The notes: generated from the letters alone by a model not told the origin. Shown: positions 8,401 to 18,953, numbered from the stretch's first letter. The stretch is 64,000 bases of DNA from Acanthaster planci (GCF_001949145.1 NW_019091372.1:1086239-1150238), one strand, 5' to 3'. Program-made: numbers and translations.

Positions 8401-9940
8401 CCCCACCATACACGATGTTGGTTTTTACCCGGACACATATGTGATTGGTTGGAATGCCCCCCGGAAGACGGAAGCCCGTGATTGGTTGGTTGTGTGTGGG
8501 CGGCTAGGTCATGTGCAAAGAATGTGGGTTAAATTTCTGCTGGTAAGTGTGTGTTGCATTCATTTGGCTGTTTGGTTTATGTTCGTTATTTATTTTTTTT
8601 TTTTCCGTTCCAGGCTCCATAAAAAAGAATTTAGATCATAATCGTTAATTGTACCTCTTCATTAATTCACTAAATTTGCCAAATTTCTGAGGATACTTTA
8701 TTTGTTCTCCATGTTTTTCTCGCACACTTGTCAATTTATTTCTGAAAAGCTGACTATTTTCTGGATATTTAAACTGATTTGTTGGGGACAGTATGTTTTC
8801 AAAAACATGATTCATGCATGTGTCTCTCAGTGAAGCATTTGTGTTTAAGGTTGTTTGTGTATTGCGAAAGATACATCTTTGCTCTCCATGGGATTTACAA
8901 TTAAAATTAATAATGCCGGGTTTGTTTGATGTGGCCCACCATAGCCTCTGATCACCGACTATCATGAAATTGGTCAGTATCTCTTTACTTGTTGTGTTTT
9001 ACTGAAGGTCACGTTCCCGATCCCGTTCACCACGTCGCCGGAGTCGCCGCAGCAGCAGTGGGGAAAGAACTAGGTAAGGTTGAAGAAACAAGTGTTTAAT
9101 AACCCTGCTACAGTACCCCCTCAAATTCTCCAAAATCCTCTTTGCGTAAAGGGTTAATTTACCAGAAAGAATCCACATTCCCCTGGACATTAAGGGCCCG
9201 CGACCATTTAGACCCTGTTTGAAAAGGGCCCCCTGTAAGCTCGCCCTGTCGCAAAACCCCCTTTCATACCGGCCTGGCTACCAGCCTGGGATGCTGGACA
9301 GGTTGTTGATCTCGAACTTCTCTATCCTGGGGTCTATTGTTTGCAAGTACTGGTACATGTAATCTATCCCAGAAGGAACCTGCTTGTGGTTTTTAACCTT
9401 TCAGCGCTATACAATGTTTACACCAATCCGCTCAGACCCCTATTCATCTGTGGAAGCATGGTGGGGGAAGCCTTCCGTCAGGGACTTTGAAATGCCGACG
9501 TGCAGACAGGCCTGATACCGGCCTGGAGTAGCCTGAATACCGGGCAGGCATTATACAGGGCAGGATACCGGGGGGCCCTTTTCAAACCGGGTCTAAATGG
9601 TCGCTGGCCCTAACAGAAATATCTTGAGAATTTTGAAGGATTGAAGCTGTGGTCAGCCCTGCTAGAACCAAATGCGAGAAGTAATGGAGCACTTTGGTAC
9701 GTTCTTCATACTTCAACTTTCAATGGGTATCAAGTCCTATGTAAAGTAACAGTGGCTGAGTTCTACCTTCCTCAATCCTACAAAATCCTCAACAAATTTT
9801 CTGTTGGATTTTGCAAGATCACATAAGGATACAGTTTGACTAACTTTCCTCAAGTTTTTTCATGGGCTTCCCTATTCCTTTTCCAGAAAGCGGAGCCAAT
9901 CGCATTCTCGAAGCCGTAGCCGTGACAGAGAACGCCGAAG
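5225..9940 (+). CDS. Divergent SR protein: RRM, CCHC zinc knuckle and RS-rich exons (3' end unresolved)
   Basis: Predicted nuclear RNA-binding splicing regulator, paralogous to the SRSF7-like gene on the other strand. Seen: an acidic start (MGKYSSDEENSDDGE) and an RRM with RNP2 RVYIGEI (18-24) and RNP1 LFAFVVF (54-60). RNP1 lacks the usual leading Gly and the Glu of the family. The RRM closes with TMRGARLQVNLARP (77-90). The CX2CX4HX4C knuckle CYQCQERGHIARHC spans 110-123. RS-rich text follows: SRSRSRSPRRRSRRSSSGE from exon 3 and RSQSHSRSRSRDRERR from exon 4. Each of the four exons ends in phase 2, and exons 2-4 each end in AG before GT. Exons are 5213-5451 (coding from 5225), 6744-6923, 9008-9073 and 9887-9940, coding 175 residues. 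The last exon is uncertain (candidates at 8614, 10868, 11597, 13152 and 13868). No closer orthologue can be named. Confidence 0.85.
5452..6743 (+). other. Intron 1 of the divergent SR gene
   Basis: It holds no recognised exon. A small foldback sits at about 5959-6035 (GGCATGGGCTCC paired with GGAGCTCATGCC). ACATGTAC-type words cluster near 6170-6200. Confidence 0.75.
6744..6923 (+). CDS. Exon 2 of the divergent SR gene (end of RRM, zinc knuckle)
   Basis: The acceptor GTTCACCTTCTAG ends at 6743 and the donor is AGCAG|GTGGGTA after 6923. It is 180 bases, phase 2 in and out. It codes the last RRM strand and the knuckle with Cys110, Cys113, His118 and Cys123. Confidence 0.87.
7169..7360 (+). repeat. 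tRNA-derived SINE-like element
   Basis: A-box TGGTCCAGCGG (7177-7187) and B-box-like GGTTCATACCC (7221-7231) are 44 bases apart. A tail with CTTGGGCAAGGCATTTTATC follows (from about 7258), a type of tail widely seen in marine-animal SINEs. The right end runs straight into the 168-bp-family element at 7364, so one element inserted in or beside the other. Confidence 0.6.
7364..7487. mobile_element. 168-bp palindromic TA-flanked element, copy 1 (internally deleted)
   Basis: The outer arms CGGGCGTGTCACAATAG and CTATTGTGAAACGCCCA match the family ends. The GCGTTGGCCAATCACAATG-like part of each arm is missing, leaving 124 bases. It is preceded by TA; the right flank is CA, so the duplication has decayed. 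Confidence 0.8.
8351..8385. repeat. Short perfect hairpin
   Basis: GGTCAGTGGTG (8351-8361) pairs with CACCACTGACC (8375-8385) around a 13-base loop, within intron 2. It could be an RNA structure in the pre-mRNA or a transposon remnant. Function unknown. Confidence 0.4.
8441..8489 (+). promoter_or_regulatory. Paired inverted CCAAT motifs with ETS-like sites
   Basis: GTGATTGGTTGG occurs at 8441-8452 and again at 8478-8489. Between them is CCGGAAG (8461-8467), an ETS-type core. NF-Y plus ETS sites are a common promoter pairing, so an internal promoter is possible. A 12-base chance duplication is the alternative. Confidence 0.25.
8614..8641 (+). CDS. Candidate alternative or poison terminal exon of the divergent SR gene
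   Basis: A very strong acceptor, a long T-run then CCGTTCCAG, ends at 8613. Spliced from exon 2 (phase 2), it would add RLHKKEFRS and stop at 8639-8641, removing the RS domain. SR genes often carry such premature-stop exons for self-regulation. Use of this acceptor is inference. Confidence 0.25.
9008..9073 (+). CDS. Exon 3 of the divergent SR gene (RS repeats)
   Basis: The acceptor GTGTTTTACTGAAG precedes 9008 and the donor is CTAG|GTAAGG after 9073. It has 66 bases in phase 2 and reads SRSRSRSPRRRSRRSSSGE. The dipeptide repeat in the right frame and phase makes it a convincing member of the same gene. Confidence 0.85.
   Translation, partial: VTFPIPFTTSPESPQQQWGKN
9074..9886 (+). other. Intron 3 of the divergent SR gene
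   Basis: About half of it is the foldback element at 9191-9613. The remainder has no recognised feature. Confidence 0.7.
9191..9613. mobile_element. Foldback (MITE-like) element, about 420 bp
   Basis: The ends are inverted copies of each other. The left runs TAAGGGCCCGCGACCATTTA and onward through GACCC-GTTTGAAAAGGGCCCCC. The right mirrors this through 9570-9613 and ends GCTGGCCCTAA. The arms reach about 60 bases if mismatches (GCCCTGT inside) are allowed. It has no coding capacity. The target duplication is unclear, possibly TA or TTAA. Confidence 0.75.
9887..9940 (+). CDS. Exon 4 of the divergent SR gene (RS repeats)
   Basis: The acceptor is the pyrimidine-rich TATTCCTTTTCCAG ending at 9886. 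The donor is CGAAG|GTGAGA after 9940. It has 54 bases in phase 2 and codes KRSQSHSRSRSRDRERR. Confidence 0.85.
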
Positions 9941-11596
9941 GTGAGAAAACTGATCAAATGTTCTTTTCATAATCAGTGTAATTGTCCTTTGGGAAAACGA
10001 TGAACAAATGGAAGTGAAATGAACAAATGAAGCTCCCGAGCTGTCGGTAGAACAACATCTCTGGGAAATGAAAGTCACAATAAACTCTCAGTGTTCACTG
10101 TGCCCCAATCCTTCAAACAAACAGTATTTCATTAACCTAACAAGAGCCGGATGGGGGTGGAATCTGCTCTTCCATCTCAACATTTTCAACCAATTTTGCT
10201 GTGTTCCTTTCTTTTTTACGTGCCGAACCTTGAGTTTTTTTAGCATTTGCAATCATTTTTTGAAGCCACTTTTGTGAAAATCCAACCTTCTGTTCTCGCA
10301 CCATTTTTTGAGACAGGTCAGCCAAACATGTTTGCTTTTCCACTGCCCTGCACAGGGCAAGGGTGCTGGCACACGTCTGGTCTTGACCTTCAAATGAGCG
10401 GCACACCTCTGGCCTTGACCTTCAAATGACCGACACACCTCTGGCCTAGACCTTCAAATGACCGATACACATCTGGCCTTGACCTTCAAATGACTGTAAC
10501 AAAATCATGTAACAGATTGAGTTGAAAGTTGACATTTGTACTGGTACTGAAAGTTTTAGAAAAATCAGGCATGGGACAATTCCCCCCCTCCCCTAGCATG
10601 AGGTGCACCAAAATAGCCAACCCTTCTAGGATTATTATAGGTGTAGTATTAACATACAGAGAGGGGAGAATGCTACCTATGAGCTCCGTGTGCGTTCTGC
10701 TGTTGAGATGCCCCAAATCCAAACACCCATCACTGCTTCGCGAGTGAGATTTTTTACTTCACTTCACTGGCCACTCTGTCACTATGACCCAGTATTGTAC
10801 TGAAGTGCATCGCAAGGCCTGTCATAAGTAACAGGGTGAACAATGACAAAGGAATTTTTTTTTACAGCTCATTTGAATAGCTTGTGAATTGGCTTAAGAC
10901 TCGTGGACTTGTGATGGACTTGTTATGGACTCACAGGGACTTGTGACAGACTCAAATACACCACTGCTTTGACCTGGTGCGTTTGTTCAGACAGGCAGGT
11001 TGAATGGCCAGAAAATGTCCGATTTATGACAGAGCTTTCTATTTCTTCATCTGCGTAGGTGTATATTTAACGATCTTGAATATGTACGCACGCAGAAACC
11101 TTGGCAATGAATTGTTTGCCTCTGGTATGATGACATCTGCCACACCCCAGTAGCTGAAAAACCTTGACAGACCAAAAGCGCAGAGTTCTTCCTCTAGTCT
11201 TTAGACGCAAAAAGAGCTTTTAAGCAAATTCACTCTTTTCTCCTAAAGACAGTGACCTTGAGTTCCCTTCAAATTACTTCCTCTTTCCGCTGCTCCGGAG
11301 CCTCTCTTTACTAATCAAATCATCTGGTCTAACGAATCCTCCCCCCACTGCTGATTCACTTAGGAACTAGAAAACTGAAAGCCCTCCCATTACAGAAAAA
11401 TGTCTGATGCCTGATCTGATTATTGTAAAGCTGTCCGTGTTAAAAGCTACAGCTTCTCAGGTGAGGGAGAAAAATCTTAGTTGGAAGTCTATATCCGTGT
11501 TGTACTTGGCACAAAGCTCACTGGCATATTAGATTTAGCCTTAACACGCTCCCAAAATTTCCCCTTTAAAAAGAGCCTTTCTGTCTATTCTTCCAG
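9941..11596 (+). other. Sequence after exon 4, probably intron
   Basis: It contains the 32-bp tandem repeat (10370-10497) and another acceptor after a T-run (TTTACAG ending at 10867) that would give SSFE and a stop. No RS-rich exon was found here. Confidence 0.5.
10370..10497. repeat. Tandem repeat, 32 bp x 4
   Basis: Four successive 32-base units begin at 10370, 10402, 10434 and 10466. The core is CTGGCCTTGACCTTCAAATG. They differ by a few substitutions and no indels. Confidence 0.9.
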
Positions 11597-11627
11597 TGAC
11601 AAGCGTCAAGGTCGTTCTCAGTGTTAA
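11597..11627 (+). CDS. Candidate last coding exon of the divergent SR gene
   Basis: The acceptor CTGTCTATTCTTCCAG ends at 11596. Joined to exon 4 in phase 2 it reads SDKRQGRSQC then TAA (11625-11627), giving a protein of about 185 residues. A possible poly(A) signal AATAAA follows near 12054. Rival terminal exons begin at 10868 (SSFE, stop), 13152 (RSRTEQGAS, stop) and 13868. Confidence 0.35.
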
Positions 11628-13151
11628 GATTTTGACAGCCCTAGACAAAGGAGGAGAAATGCTTTTTTAAAAAAACTGAGCAACGTTTGATGGTGCTAAA
11701 GTGTTTTTATTCTTGAGTCAGTGAAAAGAAATTTGTTCACCAAGCCCTGGTCAATTTGATTTTAAGGTGCGATCATTTGGCCCTTGAAAAAGGGAATCGT
11801 CTTAGTAGACCCCTGGCCAGGCTCTTCACTCCAACACCTGATGTTCTGACGTGTCAGAATGATACTGGTCCCCGCCTCAACATGGCTACTGAATTCAGCA
11901 ACCAATGGGAGGCCCTATTTATTCTTATCCTCCCAGCAATAAGTCTGAGTTGCCGTGCAGTGCGCCCCCAAGTGTCCGGCTCGACGAGGCCACTGTTTAT
12001 AGTTCTGCCCATTCACCTTGGTGGTTCACCTTGTTTGCGCGCATTATCCTGCAATAAATCATGCACGTGCAGCCTCTGTCGTTAACACGCCACACCATTC
12101 CGAAGCACTCTTTTTACTTTAATAATTTATCTGCCTGCTTATGGGCAGATGGGTCATTCTATCAATTTGGGGCCCACAGGGTGATATGTTTCTCAGTGTT
12201 ACACCTGGCCTGAAATTGACTCTAAACTATTTTTTATTTGTTTGGCAGGTAATTTGCATTACTGTATTAATTATTAGAAATTAAAGGATGTTTTCCAAAT
12301 GTGCATGCCATATGTAACAAGGACAGGAAAAAAAATTGGACCTAAAGCTTATACAAAGATCCAGATATCAAACCATGGAAATGGACATTGTACTTCCAAG
12401 CATATATGTAGAGAACAGTACTCCCATTTTACTGAGTTTATTCTCAGTGAGGGATGCATGTTTTTGTTGCATTGTGTAGAATAATCACGTTTGCTAATGT
12501 TAGACAAATACTAATTGTTAAAAATTTAGTGAATGCCATTAGTAAGACCACGCTACGTTATAGGAATCATGGTCTTGAGAGGCAAGCTTCTCCTGATTTT
12601 TCTCGAGCATATTAATTTTTCACTGGCTTTTGTTGCACAAATGCACAGTAACAATCAAGAAGTGAACACATGAGTTTATGGCTTTCCTGAAAGGATTCTG
12701 CATGAGGATGTGGTCAGTTATTTGACATAAATATTTTCACTGTGTTAGTCCCTTAAGGTCAGACACTGGCAGACATCAGTAGGCTTTGACGTTGCTGCCT
12801 GTCTTTGCAGAAGAGAGGGATGAAATCTTATTCGTGGCATACGCATATTAACTGATTGGAAGTCAGTGTGCGGGTGTCAGATGTCAGGGAATCGTGTTTA
12901 TTTTCTGTTCATGGAGTGTTTGAACGATAAAATTATTGTCGCTGTAAGCTGAAAGGTCGACAAAAAAAATCCGAGAATAGGTTCTTTCAGCCCTGAGTTG
13001 ACCGTGCTCCAATGTAGATCCCCGCGCTATGTCATGTCTTGTGTCCGCGATGCTGGGTCAATCCTTCCTGCTCTGTAACCCTATACCCGTGTCTAGCAAT
13101 TCAACCTGCCTCTTTGTCACCATTGTCGTCGTTGTTTTGTATCCAACACAG

Positions 13152-13196
13152 GAGCCGCACCGAACAGGGAGCATCTTAGTCCAGATAGCGAGACAG
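13152..13196 (+). CDS. Candidate downstream exon of the divergent SR gene (45 bases)
   Basis: It has one of the best acceptors in the region, a long pyrimidine tract ending CCAACACAG at 13151, and a donor GACAG|GTGGGT after 13196. In the phase left by exon 4 it reads RSRTEQGAS and stops at 13177-13179. In a different phase it is open and reads APNREHLSPDSETG. It could be a last exon, a poison exon, or part of another transcript. Confidence 0.3.
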
Positions 13197-13867
13197 GTGG
13201 GTATTTTGCTCTGCATTTTTCTCTCATGTTGAACTCTTGCTGTAGATACGTAGTAGGTTAGAGTTTCAGATGATCCATTTCTGCAGGGCTCTTGCGATCG
13301 AATTTGCTCGCTTCGCCCTTAAATTCACCTGAGCTGTTTGAGAAACTTATTTCTTGTTGCATTAAGTTTAACTAACTGACTAACTGAAGTGTTCCCTATT
13401 TACTGCGAAATGTACTGGGAAAGAAGCCATGATTATTGTATTGTGAAACTGCGCCTTGCTGTCAAGCTGAGGTGGCAGTCTCATGACTTTTAATAATCCC
13501 GATTGATCAATGACCTTGAAAACTGTAACAAGTCGGAATGAAAAACCACGGAGAAGAATTCTCAGCCTACAAGGTCAGTTTTCCACTTGGGTATATGCAC
13601 GCATTTTTCACACCAATGCCAAAGCCGAAATCGTTACTCTGATTTTTCTAAGCGCCCACGCGTACCGCACAACATGAGTAATCCCGGATGGTTGGTTGCG
13701 CAGAGTAGATTTGGTTTGTCCAATTTGATGGAGGTTGTGTACAGTCATGCAGAGAAAACCTTGAGGGTGATGATAGTCACATGAGATGAACATTCTGTGC
13801 GTGTGTGATGAGGCTCGACTGAATGATGATGCCTGATGACCGGCTCTCGTCACGAAAGAAATTCTAG

Positions 13868-14081
13868 ACGCATGCCAAAGAGGAGCAGCAAGCGGGAAAA
13901 GAAGAGAACGAGGTTAACATGCCGTGGCAAGTGGCTCACTGATGCATATCCCCAGATCGTGTCTGCCCTTGGATCTTCTCTAGACCCGCCAAATGCCACC
14001 ACCAATGGGCGCCGATGCGGCGCCGTCCTGTTCCAAATTGCCCCATGTGTCAAATGCCGATTGAACTCGTCAAAGGCATGA
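13868..14081 (+). CDS. Candidate basic terminal exon of the divergent SR gene
   Basis: After a weak acceptor (ATTCTAG ending at 13867), the phase left by exon 4 reads RMPKRSSKREKKRTR, a basic serine-containing stretch. The frame stays open to a stop at 14081. AATAAA occurs at 14387-14392. The acceptor lacks a clear pyrimidine tract, so support is modest. Confidence 0.22.
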
Positions 14082-15674
14082 AAAAAATCACATGAGTTGG
14101 AGCCCAGACTTGGTGGCGCTCTAGTTAACAGTTCCAGAGGATGAGCTACCACTTGACTTTTCTCCAAGGGTCTTGGAGATTGATGTGGTTTCCACATAAA
14201 ATGTCTTACGAAAGACGTAACAAGACACCACTCCAGTCAGGTCAAGGGGGCGTGCCGCCCATGACAAAACTTTTTTTGGGGGGTTGGGGGGTTAATGGAA
14301 GGATTTAGCGATTTCGTTGGTATTTTCTTTCCCTTCCAAAAGTTTGCAGAAAGCACCAAAATGAAGTTTCCAACCTAAGAAGGGCCAATAAAGGTTATAT
14401 TAAAAATTTTCCAAATTTGTGGAGCCCCAAGAAATGCCCCCCCCTAAAAAAAACTCAGCCACCTCATTTCTACTTGGCCTCGGTACGAGCAACTTGACTG
14501 TCACTTTCAAGGAGTCAAGGTGTCGCACAAGGTGTGACCCTGATTGATTGTAGTAACTATTGGGCCGGTCTTAATGACTCGCCGTCTAAGCTGGAGCCTC
14601 CATCCCACTCAGCTTATATTCAGTAAGCTTTGTTCGTCATTACTTGAGGTTGGCCGAAAATTACACGCTGCGGAGCTCAGCCTTTGCCGATAGATCTGCG
14701 CTTTCCCTGTGTCTATCCTTCGCTGTTATCGCAGCTTCAACACCGAGGGCCAAATTTTGTTTGGGGTGTTCCGAATGGAAACAAGTAGTTGGGCTCATCT
14801 GAAAGGTTGGCATGACAACTGGAAGCACAGATGTGAATACGGACTCTTCGTGTTTTGAGAATTGTATTAGAACTAGGCTGCCGCAAACAGCATTTATTGT
14901 TCATATCAACTAGAAAACATTGAAGTGAATTACAACAGATAAGAAGGCCCGATGTCTCTATTCTTTAAAAAATTCAAGGGGTCTGTAGATGTTTGATACT
15001 CAAAATAACACGAAGATAAAGTGAACCAAATGAGCTTCACTCAGTATATGTGATAAGTTAAGCTTTGAAATTTTGTTCGCAGCCCTCCTAAAGGTAGGGG
15101 GCCCGCTGTTGATTAAATTATTGAAAACTAAGAGCCACGAATCATGGAAAATGGTTTCCTTGTAAACATAAAGAAAGATAACATCCTGTAGACTGGTAAA
15201 ACATGCAATGCTGTGGGTTCTTGGAGAAGCGAGATATCGTCGTTCCATATGAATGCGCAAATGTATAATGCATCTCACTATATATACGTATCGAATGAAT
15301 GAATTCAGGGGGCATTTTTGATGGGATATGGGACCAATGATGCTGTCACCTCCTAAGTGCGGGGGTGTAAAGGCAGGTGGAGACGAAAGACGAGCTGAAT
15401 AAAAGATCAGACTTCAGCCTAAAATTTCACCTGGGTCGGGTAACACCTAAATCCTAATTTTGCTTAGGATGTGATAAGTCCTACAGCAGCGACGTGAATT
15501 CAGCCATTTTAGTTTTTCCTGATCCTGTGTAAGCTTTTCCCATGCTCTTGAAATTTCCGGCAATAATGGCAGAGTGCACTTTCCCTATTATCCGCTCCGA
15601 GTGGAACAAAAGAGGGCGTTTTTTCTCTCTTTTTTTTGGGGGGGGTGGTTATTTTGGTACTCACCATTGATTTC

Positions 15675-15719
15675 CATTAAATAATGGAGATCAATCCATT
15701 AAATAATGGAAATCAATCT
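15675..15719. repeat. 22-bp tandem repeat running into an assembly gap
   Basis: Units of the form CCATTAAATAATGGAAATCAAT, each holding a small palindrome (CCATTAAATAATGG), repeat twice before the N run. The array presumably continues inside the gap. Confidence 0.7.
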
Positions 15720-16014
15720 NNNNNNNNNNNNNNNNNNNNNNNNNNNNNNNNNNNNNNNNNNNNNNNNNNNNNNNNNNNNNNNNNNNNNNNNNNNNNNNNN
15801 NNNNNNNNNNNNNNNNNNNNNNNNNNNNNNNNNNNNNNNNNNNNNNNNNNNNNNNNNNNNNNNNNNNNNNNNNNNNNNNNNNNNNNNNNNNNNNNNNNNN
15901 NNNNNNNNNNNNNNNNNNNNNNNNNNNNNNNNNNNNNNNNNNNNNNNNNNNNNNNNNNNNNNNNNNNNNNNNNNNNNNNNNNNNNNNNNNNNNNNNNNNN
16001 NNNNNNNNNNNNNN
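15720..16014. other. Assembly gap (295 N)
   Basis: A run of N. The word GGTACTCACCA occurs on both sides (around 15656-15666 and 16016-16026), as if a tandem array or duplicated segment defeated assembly. Confidence 0.95.
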
Positions 16015-17474
16015 GGGTACTCACCACATAGGCGCGCCATGAGGCGCGCAAGTATACGCGTACTTCATCAGCGCGAAGCACGCTGAGTACGCGTTACTAA
16101 TTTATTCTGGCGTGTATGGTCCTTAAGTACAGGCAGAATGCGTGCAAGAACCCGGTTGTAACCACCTATCTTTCTTACGCCGATTGGGGGTGCACTTAAG
16201 CTTGGGCGGATCGCGTTTTCGATCTCAGTAGAATTTTGCTGCCGTCCTCGAACATGTTTGATTGAGAGTGCTTGTAAATTTAGTAGGACTCGGAAGCTCA
16301 GTACGTGCATACCGCAAATAACGAAAAATTCATGTTGACTAATCGATTTTGTTCAATGAGAAAACCTTTGGGACTTAAGCCTAATGTCATGGTTTCCGTT
16401 GAAATCGTCGTGGAAGATGAAATGATTCAAGTGTTTCAGGGAATTTGAAATGTTTCTCCAGCATATCTTTCGTCATTAATTTCAGCGGCATTCCATCAGA
16501 ACAACATCCGCCATTACTTTTTTTTTTGGGGGGGGAAAGCACATCAGCGCCATGCCCGGAGAAATCTCTGTATCCGTTTTGCAAAGTTTCATGTATACAT
16601 CTGTTGGTATTTTTCGTTATAAAGATGACTAAAGAAAAATGTCCCTTTTCTCTAAGGAAATGACAAGAACCTCCTGCGGTTGATTGAACGAAAATAGAAT
16701 TACGACATCTGTTTTCGTTCTATGTGCCAAAATGCACGTAAATCCAGTGGGCTGGCACGTCTGTACACACTTTAAACCTGCATCTCTCAGTCAAGAGTGT
16801 CTGATTACGGTCGAACTATGGCCATTCGGATGCTGTCTAAAGCGAAGATGACTGATCACTAAATCCGGCCTTGAAAGAAACCCCCGAGTTCCCCACGGCA
16901 CAGAGGAAGAAAAAAAAAACTAGAGCCCTTCTGTCTGATTATGGAAAAGCCAAAAAAGGCTGCGTACACCGGAGGTAGCTCTGAGGCGGGCTAGACAGGC
17001 GAGGGTTTGTGTGGATTCTTGGGTCCGCAAGGAATGACTGGACATTTCTGGATTAGCGGTGACATAGAGTTTAGTCGATTCATCATAGCAATTTACACCC
17101 GTAAAACACAAAGCCTCCGAGTACATGAAACGAAAACTTAAAGACCATGAATGGTTACAAGGGTGAAATTTGCTGGAATAAACGATAGTATAGAGTGAAA
17201 AGATGAGGCCCCCTGGGACATGGCAATTTGTACCACGCCAAGTTGTACACTTTTTAGTTCAGGAAGTAAGGCCTTGTCCGAATTACTTCGCTGCGGCTAG
17301 AAAGTACACGTGAGTGTGTGGTAGTGGCCGCAGCCGGTTCCCATAGAGTCGTGTGTAATTTCAAGCCGAAGCCGTGTGATTTGGACGCAGCCAATGCGCG
17401 GTATTGGACAACTTCTGGTAGAGTAACCCTTAGGCCCTTACTAGTATCAATCTCATAAAGAGACGGAGGCTTTT

Positions 17475-17511
17475 GATTGGTCGGCCGTAGTCAGACGCTC
17501 GCTGATTGGTC
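17475..17511 (+). promoter_or_regulatory. Paired inverted CCAAT boxes
   Basis: GATTGGTC occurs at 17475-17482 and 17504-17511, 29 bases apart, in a CpG-rich setting. NF-Y-type promoters often have such pairs. No transcript start or downstream exon is identified. Confidence 0.25.
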
Positions 17512-18953
17512 AGTTATGGTCACGGTCTAAAAGTCAAGGCGTTCTTGCATAATTTAATTGACCTGTTACAGATTGTGTCAGCTTCCTGAAAAATGTGTTC
17601 CATTCCACGGCACACAAGTAAGCATGTAGGTTAGCCTAAATATGTTACACCATGGGTGGGTTCATTGCAGTAGCTTTTACGAGTTGACTCCGGCTCAGTC
17701 GCCGTCCCCCCACCCCACCGTCTCACGCACGCGTTTGACACTCAGCCCACGCGGCGATGTCAGGCCAGGGTTGTACCGTGGAAGCAACTCGAACACACCC
17801 AATGTACGCGGACCTGATGACTGACTTACGTCTATCACTCCTCTGTTTCTACCAATAGGATCGGTCTCCCATCGCGTCAACCTCACTGAAAGAAACATCC
17901 TTTTGGCCCGGGGATACTTCATAGAACAGCTCCATCGCCAAGATATTGTGTGCCGTGTACCAAATGTATTATTTGAACCTCAACAAAACCGTGCTTCTTT
18001 AGCTTAAGAAGGACGTAAACGTAGCGACCGTCATTGGTGTATTCATTTATTCTGCGTATGCGTTTCTGCTGCCTTGGCGCTAAATGGACGGAGAGAACAA
18101 GGTGTACATGTATTTTGAAAGGTCTGGAGTAAGGATACGAGGCCTTTTCTTTAGTGAGGCGTATGGTATAAACAAGAGAATTTTAAAAAAAAAGGAATGT
18201 TAAACATAACATGTTAATTCCAACCGTATCGTTGCAGTATTTGGGGGATGATGTTGTCAAGCAAAAATTTGTTTCACAAAAGAGATTGTAGAATCACATT
18301 TCTGCCGAGATTCCATGACATGACACCAGTTGAGCATGGATTTGATTTTGTTGGAACTGTCTTATTAGAGTCCAAAACATACAGTGCAGTTCTGCTGACT
18401 TTGGGCACCGCCCCAGTGTCTGGAGTAAAGTTTTAGATCATTGGCATTTATAGAAACGGTCGAAAGTAAAACAGATCCCTCCTGAGCAGTTAAGGAGTTC
18501 CGAGTTTATCCCTGAATTTTACCTTTACTTTGTGAACACTCTGAAAAGAATGCAAATTGTTGGGCAGGTGTTACCAATTATGAAATGCAAGCATATTGGC
18601 AGCGTTTCTTCAGAATCCCTGTTGCAGAGAAACGAGCTGCTGTATTAGTGGACGCACATCTCTTCTGTTGAGCAGCTGATGTTTCAAATGCTTCTAAATG
18701 AACTGTAGGTTTAAGTTTTTAAGTCACCCACGATTTCTAATCACGACGCCGTCATGAGTGACCCGTGACACCGTGAAGTCAGGATAAACCCTTAATACGT
18801 GAGCTTTTCACATGTGTATGTTTGTTGTACAAGAAGTATTTGATGGTTCTGATGAATTAAGCTACAGCATGACCGACGTTTCACAGAAGCTCTGTCGACG
18901 TCACAGCACATAGTCTGCCTTTTCAAGCTTTCTAGTGTATTCACGTGGTGTAG

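Larger units (their letters stand above)
6924..9007 (+). other. Intron 2 of the divergent SR gene
   Basis: It contains a SINE-like element (7169-7360), a shortened copy of the 168-bp palindromic element (7364-7487), an 11-bp perfect hairpin (8351-8385), paired CCAAT-type motifs (8441-8489) and a strong extra acceptor at 8613. Confidence 0.7.
11628..15719. other. No confident gene; possible 3' end of the divergent SR gene
   Basis: Apart from the candidate terminal exons at 13152 and 13868 and AATAAA words near 12054 and at 14387, I see no exon or structured RNA. The open frames present are of chance length. A 22-bp tandem repeat starts at about 15675. Confidence 0.4.

Noticed and set aside
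14250-14460. Apparent inverted repeat between G-rich and C-rich runs
   Set aside because: The pairing rests on homopolymer runs (GGGGGG with CCCCCC and T with A runs). Unique bases do not pair.
17273-17415. Possible foldback with CTTGTCCGAAT / ATTGGACAAC ends
   Set aside because: The ends share only about 12 loosely matching bases and the interior does not mirror.
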